DNA of 6,000 bases. Source: Chitinophagaceae bacterium. GTDB taxonomy: Bacteria; Bacteroidota; Bacteroidia; Chitinophagales; Chitinophagaceae. Under the pieces are notes generated by a model that saw only the letters and a program-made list of their open reading frames with translations, searched no databases and was not told the origin of the DNA. Made by a program: the position numbers and the translations under genes. The DNA lies in the NCBI GenBank assembly GCA_947463755.1, contig CANHUK010000118.1, positions 1 to 6,000 on the forward strand. Direction: 5' to 3'. Below are positions 1 through 5,268 of this stretch, piece after piece (the first letter of the stretch is position 1; each line of letters opens with the position of its first letter).

Positions 1-1170
1 ATCAGCCGTTCAGCTTCGATCGTCAAGGACGCGGTCGCCAAGGGGCTGAAAGCGAACTCCGAGTTCACGATCACGCCGGGCAGCGAACAGGTACGTTACA
101 CGATCGAGCGCGATGGTTTCATCGCCCAGTTCGAAGAAGTGGGTGGCGTGGTCCTCGCCAATGCCTGCGGTCCCTGCATCGGTCAGTGGGCACGTCATAT
201 CGACGACCCTAACCGCAAGAACACGATCATCACTTCCTTCAACCGTAACTTTGCCAAGCGCAACGACAGCTACGCGGGTACCCATGCCTTTGTTGCCTCC
301 CCCGAGATCGTGACGGCCATGGCCATTGCAGGCACCATCGCCTTCAACCCGCTGACCGACACGCTGACCAATGCTTCCGGTGAAGAAGTAAAGCTTGACG
401 AACCCACAGGATATGAACTGCCTCCCCGCGGATTTGCCGTGGAAGATGCAGGTTACCAGGCACCTGCCGCTGATGGCAGTGGTGTCCAGGTGGTGGTCAG
501 TCCGGAGTCCAAGCGTTTGCAGCTCCTGGAAGCCTTCTCTGCCTGGGAAGGTACCGATCTGAAGGGGCTGAAACTGCTGATCAAGGCCAAGGGTAAGTGC
601 ACGACCGACCACATCTCCATGGCCGGTCCCTGGCTGAAGTTCCGTGGTCACCTCGACAATATCTCCCACAACATGCTGATCGGCGCGGTCAACTTCTTCA
701 ACGAGAAGACCGACACCGTCAAGAACCAACTGACCGGCGAATATGGTCCTGTACCCGCCACCCAGCGTGCCTACAAGGCCGCCGGCATCGGCAGCATCGT
801 CGTCGGTGACGAGAACTACGGAGAAGGCTCCAGCCGCGAACACGCCGCCATGGAACCGCGTCACCTGGGTGTCCGCGCGATCCTGGTACGCAGCTTCGCC
901 CGCATTCACGAGACCAACCTGAAGAAGCAGGGCATGCTGGCACTCACCTTTGCCGACAAAGCCGACTACGATAAGATCCAGGAAGATGACAGCATCGACA
1001 TCGCCGGTCTGTCTGGTTTTGCCCCCGGCCAGCCGCTCACCGTGGTGCTGAACCACGCCGACGGCAGTCGCGACGAGATCGTGGTGAATCATACCTACAA
1101 TGAGCAGCAGATCGAATGGTTCAAGGCCGGTGGCGCCCTGAACGTGATCCGCAGCCAGGTAGGCAAGTGA
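1..1170 (+). CDS. acn: Aconitate hydratase, C-terminal half (partial, 5' end outside window)
   Basis: Aconitase interconverts citrate and isocitrate through cis-aconitate in the cytoplasmic TCA cycle, using a [4Fe-4S] cluster. The reading frame is open from base 1 and ends at TGA 1168-1170, giving 389 residues, about half of the roughly 750 expected. Two of the three cluster cysteines are visible in [10 protein letters not shown] (codons 166-168 and 175-177); the third lies upstream of the window. Substrate-binding motifs match mitochondrial-type aconitase: NRNF and KRND (arginines equivalent to pig R447 and R452), FRGHLDNIS (R580 equivalent) and [10 protein letters not shown] (S642/R644 equivalents) in the C-terminal swivel domain. 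The ending, [18 protein letters not shown], is also typical. No frameshift or lost catalytic residue is seen. It is followed by an intrinsic terminator, so it probably ends its transcript. The family assignment is very secure; the mitochondrial-like subtype is inferred from motif similarity. Confidence 0.97.
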   Translation: MSRSASIVKDAVAKGLKANSEFTITPGSEQVRYTIERDGFIAQFEEVGGVVLANACGPCIGQWARHIDDPNRKNTIITSFNRNFAKRNDSYAGTHAFVASPEIVTAMAIAGTIAFNPLTDTLTNASGEEVKLDEPTGYELPPRGFAVEDAGYQAPAADGSGVQVVVSPESKRLQLLEAFSAWEGTDLKGLKLLIKAKGKCTTDHISMAGPWLKFRGHLDNISHNMLIGAVNFFNEKTDTVKNQLTGEYGPVPATQRAYKAAGIGSIVVGDENYGEGSSREHAAMEPRHLGVRAILVRSFARIHETNLKKQGMLALTFADKADYDKIQEDDSIDIAGLSGFAPGQPLTVVLNHADGSRDEIVVNHTYNEQQIEWFKAGGALNVIRSQVGK

Positions 1171-1192
1171 TTGCATCCTGTTTAAACTTTCC

Positions 1193-1228
1193 ATGCCATC
1201 CGTCTTCGACGGATGGCATTTTCTTTTT
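1193..1228 (+). terminator. Intrinsic terminator of the aconitase gene
   Basis: A perfect 12-bp stem (ATGCCATCCGTC, 1193-1204, pairing with 1208-1219) closes a 3-base TTC loop. It is followed by a T-rich tract, TTTTCTTTTT (1219-1228). It begins 22 bases after the aconitase stop and lies before the next gene, as expected for Rho-independent termination on the plus strand. Confidence 0.9.
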
Positions 1229-1280
1229 ATGTTCTGCAGTAGTTTCGTTACTTCGTCAATATCAATAAAGTCTCATCCAC

Positions 1281-3104
1281 ATGAAAAGACTACTCTCTGT
1301 TCTGCTGGTAATTTCGAGCCCGGTATTCGCTCAAAAGACGCAGAAACCCGTCATCCATGGAAAGAACTGGGTCGCCATCACCGGTAAACCGCTGGCGGCG
1401 ACGGCCGGTGCCACCATCTTCTCCCAGGGCGGAAACGCCGTGGACGCAGCCTGCGCCATGATGGCCGCCACCTGCACGATGTGGGACGTCCTGAGCTGGG
1501 GTGGAGAGGCGCAGGCGCTGATCTGGCATCCAAAACTCAAGAAGGTGATCGCCATCAATGCCCTGGGTGTTGCCCCGACGGGTGCGACGCCGGAGTTTTT
1601 CAAGGGAAAAGGTTATAGTTATCCTCCGGAATATGGCCCCCTGGCCGCCGTGACACCCGGCATCCCCGGTGGTCTTTGCCACATGCTTTCGAACTATGGT
1701 ACCATGAGCCTGGCTCAGGTCCTGAAACCGGCCATGGAACTGGCGGCAGGCTATCCGATCGAAGCGGAGACGGCCAACAGCATGGAAAGGGGGAAGGCCC
1801 GGATCAAGGAATGGCCTTATTCGAAGAAGGTATTCCTGCCGCATGAGGGTCAAAAACGCGAGGCTCCGGAAGCCGGTGAGATCTTTGTTCAACAGGACCT
1901 GCTGAACACCCTTCAGAAGTTGGTGGAGGCCGAGCAGCAGGCGCTGAAAAAGGGAAGATCCCGCAAGGAAGCCATCCAGGCGGCTTTCGACCGTTTCTAT
2001 AAGGGAGATATTGCCGAGGAATTTGTACGTGGCAGTCGCGAACAAGGCGGCCTCATCACCAAAGAAGACCTCGCCGGATGGAAGGTCCTGGAAGAAGAAC
2101 CGCTCCACACGAACTACCGGGGGGTGGATGTCTATAAACTGCAGCAATGGACACAGGGCCCCATGATGCTACAGGCCCTGAATATGCTGGAGCAGTTCGA
2201 TCTCAAGTCGATGGGGTACAATTCGGCCAGCTATATCCACACCATGACGCAGGTGCTGAACATGACCTTCGCAGATCGTGATTTCTATTACGGCGACCCT
2301 TACTTCCCGCCGGAAGAACCCATGAAGGGATTGCTCTCCAAGGAGTATGCAAAGGAGCGGGTAAAACAGATGAACATGGAGGCCAATGAGCCGAACATGA
2401 AACCGGGCGACCCCTACCCTTTCGAAGGAAAAAACAATCCTTACCTCGATCTGCTGAAAGGCTTCGGGACCGCTTCCGCCGCTCCGGTAAACAAGGATTA
2501 TCTGGAAACAGCCTTCCTCGGTACCACTTCGGTAGAGGCTGCCGACAAGGAGGGCTGGGTGGTGTCCGTCGTACCCAGCGGCGGATGGCTGCCGGCCTGC
2601 ATTGCGGGAAAGACGGGTGTCGGCATGAGCCAGCGGATGCAGAGCTTTGTACTGGATCCGGCTTTGAATCCCTTCAATGTCGTAGCCCCCGGCAAGCGAC
2701 CCAGGGTAACCCTGACCCCCGGTCTGGCCATGAAAGACGGCAAACCGCTGATCTCCTTTGGCGTCCAGGGTGGTGATACCCAGGATCAAAACCTGATCCA
2801 GTTCCTGGTCAATATGATCGATTTCGGGATGAACGTACAGGAAGCCTGCGAGGCGGCGAACGTCAATACCAATCAATACTATCTGTCACTCGGTTCACAG
2901 GACCGAAAGCCCAAGCCCGGCGGGCTGGTCATTCAGGAAGATACGCCCCCCTGGGTGCGCAAGGAGCTGGTTCGGAAAGGCTATAAACTCACCTTTGAAG
3001 AACGCACCTCCGGACCGATCAACGCCATTTATTTCGACTGGAAGCATGGCACGATGTGGGGCGGCTCCAGCAATCACGGAGAGGATTACGGCATCGGCTG
3101 GTAA
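1281..3104 (+). CDS. Exported gamma-glutamyltransferase-like Ntn hydrolase (GGT family, non-canonical subgroup)
   Basis: The 607-residue product belongs to the gamma-glutamyltranspeptidase family, autoprocessing Ntn hydrolases that transfer or hydrolyse gamma-glutamyl groups. Residues 1-17 (MKRLLSVLLVISSPVFA) form a signal peptide, so it acts in the periplasm or outside the cell. The N-terminal GGNAVDAA (50-57) and the later PGKRP (470-474) and GGDTQDQ (497-503) are family signatures. The expected cleavage site and nucleophile is Thr415 in GTTSVEAAD, giving a 193-residue small subunit, the usual size. Differences from classical GGT: Leu95 replaces the glutamate-binding Arg, Ser417 replaces the His after the TT pair, MQSF (453-456) replaces MDDF, and VT (476-477) replaces the Ser pair. 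The GGDxQ-type motif and GGSSNHGEDYGIGW ending fit the YwrD-like branch, so glutathione should not be assumed as substrate. No Shine-Dalgarno sequence precedes the ATG; the start was chosen because it gives a complete signal peptide. The gene stands alone between a terminator and a large hairpin. Confidence 0.9.
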   Translation: MKRLLSVLLVISSPVFAQKTQKPVIHGKNWVAITGKPLAATAGATIFSQGGNAVDAACAMMAATCTMWDVLSWGGEAQALIWHPKLKKVIAINALGVAPTGATPEFFKGKGYSYPPEYGPLAAVTPGIPGGLCHMLSNYGTMSLAQVLKPAMELAAGYPIEAETANSMERGKARIKEWPYSKKVFLPHEGQKREAPEAGEIFVQQDLLNTLQKLVEAEQQALKKGRSRKEAIQAAFDRFYKGDIAEEFVRGSREQGGLITKEDLAGWKVLEEEPLHTNYRGVDVYKLQQWTQGPMMLQALNMLEQFDLKSMGYNSASYIHTMTQVLNMTFADRDFYYGDPYFPPEEPMKGLLSKEYAKERVKQMNMEANEPNMKPGDPYPFEGKNNPYLDLLKGFGTASAAPVNKDYLETAFLGTTSVEAADKEGWVVSVVPSGGWLPACIAGKTGVGMSQRMQSFVLDPALNPFNVVAPGKRPRVTLTPGLAMKDGKPLISFGVQGGDTQDQNLIQFLVNMIDFGMNVQEACEAANVNTNQYYLSLGSQDRKPKPGGLVIQEDTPPWVRKELVRKGYKLTFEERTSGPINAIYFDWKHGTMWGGSSNHGEDYGIGW

Positions 3105-3116
3105 TAAAGGCTTTAC

Positions 3117-3168
3117 CGCAAAGCAAGAAGGCGCGAAGTGTATCCACTTCGCGCCTTCTTGCTTTGCG
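3117..3168. repeat. Perfect 24-bp inverted repeat between convergent genes (possible bidirectional terminator or dispersed palindromic repeat)
   Basis: The left arm 3117-3140 and right arm 3145-3168 are exact reverse complements over 24 bases, separated by the loop TATC. The arms begin CGCAAAGCAAGAAGG and end CGCGAAGTG. The element starts 12 bases after the GGT-like stop and ends 23 bases before the end of the minus-strand toxin gene, so transcripts from both sides run into it. No T tract follows on either strand, so it is not a textbook intrinsic terminator, though so strong a stem could stop or protect both mRNA ends. The CGCAAAG/GCGCGAAG wording resembles short intergenic repeats that I recall from Bacteroidota genomes; that link is from memory and untested here. 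Confidence 0.85.
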
Positions 3169-3191
3169 ATCGTTGGTACTCACTTAGAACA

Positions 3192-3689
3192 TTATTGAAA
3201 CGCGAGTGACACGGTTTTCATCGGTAAAAACATTCTGCCTCTGTCGGGTAGAAGTATAAACCCATATTTCGCGTAAAAGTCGGAAGCTTCGGCATCCATA
3301 GGATCCACAACAACGGCAACCGATCCTATGAATATGGACGCATCCAAACTCCTTTTCAGTGCATCCATCAGCAGTAGTCTGCCGTAACCATGGCCGCGAC
3401 AGGAAAGATCTACAGCCAATCGGCCTAATAAAGTAACTGGCAGATCACTATAGCGAGGTAACTTTTTGGCAAACATTTCAGGTATCAGATCCCTGGAAAT
3501 GGACGCATTGCTTAAAGTATGAAACCCCTGAATGATGCGCCCATCTTCACTAAGTACAAAGCATGCCGCCGCTTTTGATCTCATATCCTGACCAGCCTGT
3601 TTCTTCAAATAAATATCCAGTGCCGGCTTTCCACAATCGAATGATGAGCGGTCATGGTCATCAGTCAGTAAACAGGTGGCATAAATCAT
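3192..3689 (-). CDS. GNAT-family acetyltransferase toxin, TacT/AtaT-like (type II toxin-antitoxin)
   Basis: The 165-residue product resembles TacT/AtaT/KacT toxins, which use acetyl-CoA to acetylate the amino acid on charged tRNAs and so block translation. The acetyl-CoA-binding motif R-x-x-G-x-G is intact as RGHGYG (98-103), preceded by the family-typical LLGRLAVD (87-94). The Tyr in FYAKYGF (Tyr139) sits where TacT has its catalytic Tyr140. The ending MFLPMKTV (153-160) is also characteristic, and the length is normal. The ATG at 3689 overlaps the antitoxin TGA by four bases (ATGA), indicating translational coupling, and no separate ribosome site is seen. The antitoxin upstream is interrupted by a stop codon, so toxin translation may be reduced by polarity. 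No lesion in the toxin is visible. The target tRNA cannot be told from the sequence. A plain GNAT enzyme of other function is unlikely given the DUF1778 partner. Confidence 0.92.
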   Translation of the reverse strand: MIYATCLLTDDHDRSSFDCGKPALDIYLKKQAGQDMRSKAAACFVLSEDGRIIQGFHTLSNASISRDLIPEMFAKKLPRYSDLPVTLLGRLAVDLSCRGHGYGRLLLMDALKRSLDASIFIGSVAVVVDPMDAEASDFYAKYGFILLPDRGRMFLPMKTVSLAFQ

Positions 3690-3991
3690 TTAGCTTCCCG
3701 TTCTTCCATAAATGCTTTGGCGGCCTTTTTCAATGCATCATAGGGAGCCGGTGGGTCCGTTAGGGTTTGAAAAAAGACTTCTCTGTCGGATTCTGAGGCC
3801 AGGATGGATTCATGGCGGTCCACAATTTCCTGAGCCTTTTCGTGGGTGACCCGAATGACGAATTCGGAAAGAGACTAGTAGCCTTGGATAGCGGCAGCCC
3901 TCTCCAGCAAATTCTTTTGCTGGAGGGATAGACGGGTATCGAATCTGGCCATGGGTTCAGGAACCATGGAATTGCGCTGTCGGGGCATCAT
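3686..3991 (-). pseudogene. DUF1778 ribbon-helix-helix antitoxin (TacA-like), interrupted by an in-frame TAG
   Basis: Read on the minus strand from ATG 3991, the frame encodes 101 codons plus TGA, with a single TAG at codon 39 (3875-3877). Around it the protein is a normal DUF1778 antitoxin: ARFDTRLSLQQKNLLERAAA (15-34) is the beta strand and first helix of the DNA-binding fold. GY is followed by the stop, then SLSEFVIRVTHEKAQEIV (40-57) is the second helix, and FFQTLTDPPAPYDALKKAA (73-91) is the toxin-binding tail. TAG is one substitution from AAG, CAG or TCG. The frame is otherwise undamaged, so this is a nonsense change (or a sequence error) rather than decay. The truncated peptide of 38 residues would lack helix two and the neutralising tail. 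Other possible starts are Met9 (3967) and Met14 (3952); Met14 directly precedes the conserved ARFDTRLS, and either leaves a more normal leader after the promoter motif. The gene overlaps the toxin by four bases. Confidence 0.88.
3902..3925. repeat. 10-bp perfect hairpin inside the antitoxin reading frame
   Basis: CTCCAGCAAA (3902-3911) and TTTGCTGGAG (3916-3925) pair perfectly around a 4-base loop. On the mRNA strand the hairpin falls in codons 23-30, upstream of the TAG stop. It may be a by-product of the coding sequence (LQQKNLLE) or may affect translation of the antitoxin; nothing in the sequence decides this. Confidence 0.5.
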
Positions 3992-4002
3992 GAGTATTTC
4001 TA

Positions 4003-4029
4003 CAAATGTACGGATAAGATCCGTACAAA
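4003..4029 (-). promoter_or_regulatory. Candidate Bacteroidota-type promoter of the toxin-antitoxin pair
   Basis: On the minus strand, TACATTTG (4010-4003) matches the Bacteroidota -7 consensus TAnnTTTG exactly. A TTTG (4029-4026) lies 15 bases upstream, where a -33 TTTG element is expected, though 15 is shorter than the usual spacing of about 17-23. Transcription would begin a few bases downstream, close to the ATG at 3991; this favours one of the later antitoxin starts (3967 or 3952). Prediction from motif only. Confidence 0.5.
4007..4027. promoter_or_regulatory. Palindromic operator, likely bound by the antitoxin for autoregulation
   Basis: Two perfect 9-base arms, TGTACGGAT and ATCCGTACA, are separated by a 3-base spacer. 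The site lies 15 bases upstream of the first possible antitoxin ATG and shares four bases with the candidate -7 element. Ribbon-helix-helix antitoxins of the DUF1778 family bind such palindromes in their own promoter, so this is the expected operator. Its use is inferred; the symmetry is directly visible. Confidence 0.7.
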
Positions 4030-4071
4030 AAGAATCCATAACCGCTCCACCCTCAACATAAGGCAGCTTTG

Positions 4072-5241
4072 TTAATCCATCTTGAGGATCCGGATGTTCC
4101 GGAACTTCACCACATCTCCGTGACCCAGGAAGCCAATATGACCGCGGGCGTTGAGCAGACCGGGATGAGGGCGTTTATCGGCCGTACCATTCTTTGAGAT
4201 CTCCCGGACATCAACATCCAGGATGACTTCGTCATTCAGGATGACCTTGATCCGGTCGCCGTTGGCGATGACGGTCTGGCGGTTCCATTCTCCGGTGGGC
4301 TTCAGGAAGCCTCTTTTAGCCGCTGCGACACCATAGACAGAGCCATGGTACTGATAGGTTTGCAGGGTCTTGTACTTTTCCGCATCGTTATCGAGGATCT
4401 GCAGCTCCATGCCAACATAGGCGGCATCGCCCTTCAACGGGGTGCGGATGCCCAGGCCGTTGTTGGCACCCGGGGTGAGCTGGAATTCGAAGCGGAATTC
4501 GAAATTCCCGTATTGGTCAGCGGTATAAAGATTGCCGCCACTACCTCCCCCCGGATTGACGACGATGGCGCCGTCCTGCAGCAGGTAGCCAGACTTATTA
4601 CCGGTCCAGCGGTCAAGATTGCGGCCGTCAAAAAGCACCTCGAAACCGGCCTTGCGCTCTTGTTTCGACAGTGCAAAAGAAGGGGTGTTCTTAGCAACGG
4701 ACTTACGGATATGTGCGAGGGCGGCATCCACTTCCGACTTGGCCGGACCGGAGATACCGGGTGCTGCCTTTTCGAGTGCTTTCAGGGCCTTGTCGCTGCC
4801 AATGGCCGCCAGGGCGCGGGCAGCATCGCCGACATGTCGATCGGAGCGCAACACTTTTGTGAGTGCCGGCACGGCCGCATCATCACCCAGTCTGCCGAGG
4901 CATTGTATGACCAGGTTTCGGGCGAAGAAACTATTCAGTCCTGGCAGTCCTTTGGAGAGCGTTTTGGCGGCAGCGCTGCGTTGATCGGCGTCCTTTGCCA
5001 CATTGTTCACATAGGCATCCAGCGCGTAAGCGGGACTGAGTTTGAGGGAGTCGATATCCAACAGACGCAGGAGTTCTTTCCAGTCTGAAGCTGTCCAGTT
5101 GCTCATGGCAGCGAGCTGTGGGGCGGCATCAGCGGCTTTCTGGTAGGGAAAAGCCTTCAGGGTTTCGGACACCTGCGCCCTGAGGGCGGGTGCACTCAGG
5201 ATCAGGAAGAGGGAGATTCCGGATATGATTTTTCGAAGCAT
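4072..5241 (-). CDS. Exported HEAT-repeat / DUF1080 protein (3-keto-disaccharide hydrolase domain)
   Basis: The 389-residue product starts with a signal peptide (hydrophobic stretch 5-20, likely cleavage after ALRA, residue 22) and so acts outside the cytoplasm. Residues 25-185 are helical; 110-134 and 136-159 read as HEAT-like repeats (LVIQCLGRLGDDAAVPALTK, then a second unit with ARALAAIGSDKALKALEKA). From about residue 197 to the end is a DUF1080 domain (3-keto-disaccharide hydrolase, concanavalin-like beta sandwich). It opens with FEVLFDGRNLDRWTG and contains YGNFEFRFEFQLTPGANNGLGIR, split here only by position 243-266, then ELQILDN (279-285) and the closing GHIGFLGHGDVVKFRNIRI. Family members cleave 3-keto-glycosides or bind carbohydrate. 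The gene follows a Gfo/Idh/MocA oxidoreductase by 26 bases on the same strand, which supports a joint role in sugar breakdown. No Shine-Dalgarno sequence is seen; the start was chosen for the complete signal peptide. The exact substrate is unknown. Confidence 0.88.
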   Translation of the reverse strand: MLRKIISGISLFLILSAPALRAQVSETLKAFPYQKAADAAPQLAAMSNWTASDWKELLRLLDIDSLKLSPAYALDAYVNNVAKDADQRSAAAKTLSKGLPGLNSFFARNLVIQCLGRLGDDAAVPALTKVLRSDRHVGDAARALAAIGSDKALKALEKAAPGISGPAKSEVDAALAHIRKSVAKNTPSFALSKQERKAGFEVLFDGRNLDRWTGNKSGYLLQDGAIVVNPGGGSGGNLYTADQYGNFEFRFEFQLTPGANNGLGIRTPLKGDAAYVGMELQILDNDAEKYKTLQTYQYHGSVYGVAAAKRGFLKPTGEWNRQTVIANGDRIKVILNDEVILDVDVREISKNGTADKRPHPGLLNARGHIGFLGHGDVVKFRNIRILKMD

Positions 5242-5268
5242 GTTCAGGTTGATTGATGTGTTCAGGTT
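5241..5268. repeat. Short direct repeat in the gap between the two minus-strand genes
   Basis: The 10-mer TGTTCAGGTT occurs at 5241-5250 and again at 5259-5268, separated by 8 bases. On the minus strand one copy ends at the first base of the DUF1080 ATG and the other overlaps the oxidoreductase stop codon. It may be a small local duplication; a role in translation start is possible but unsupported. Confidence 0.55.

Noticed and set aside
10..1194. Long open frame (394 codons) on the minus strand opposite aconitase
   Set aside because: It lies entirely opposite a highly conserved aconitase sequence, its translation shows no recognisable domain, and long antisense frames are common opposite GC-rich genes.
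1240..1247. TAGTTTCG as a -7 promoter element for the GGT-like gene
   Set aside because: It misses the TAnnTTTG consensus at one position and no convincing -33 element accompanies it; position is plausible but support is too weak.
1290..2147. Minus-strand open frame opposite the GGT-like gene, with another at 2169-2876
   Set aside because: Both are shadows of a gene with clear family motifs and a signal peptide; their translations look like no known protein.
3875..3877. TAG read as pyrrolysine or another recoded residue
   Set aside because: Nothing in the window suggests recoding, and Bacteroidota are not known for pyrrolysine use; a nonsense change or sequence error is simpler.
4050..4072. 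Weak inverted repeat just after the DUF1080 stop as a terminator
   Set aside because: The stem is about 7 pairs with a bulge and is followed by TGAGGG rather than a T tract.
4345..5088. Plus-strand open frame (247 codons) opposite the DUF1080 gene
   Set aside because: It is antisense to conserved HEAT/DUF1080 coding sequence and has no motif of its own.
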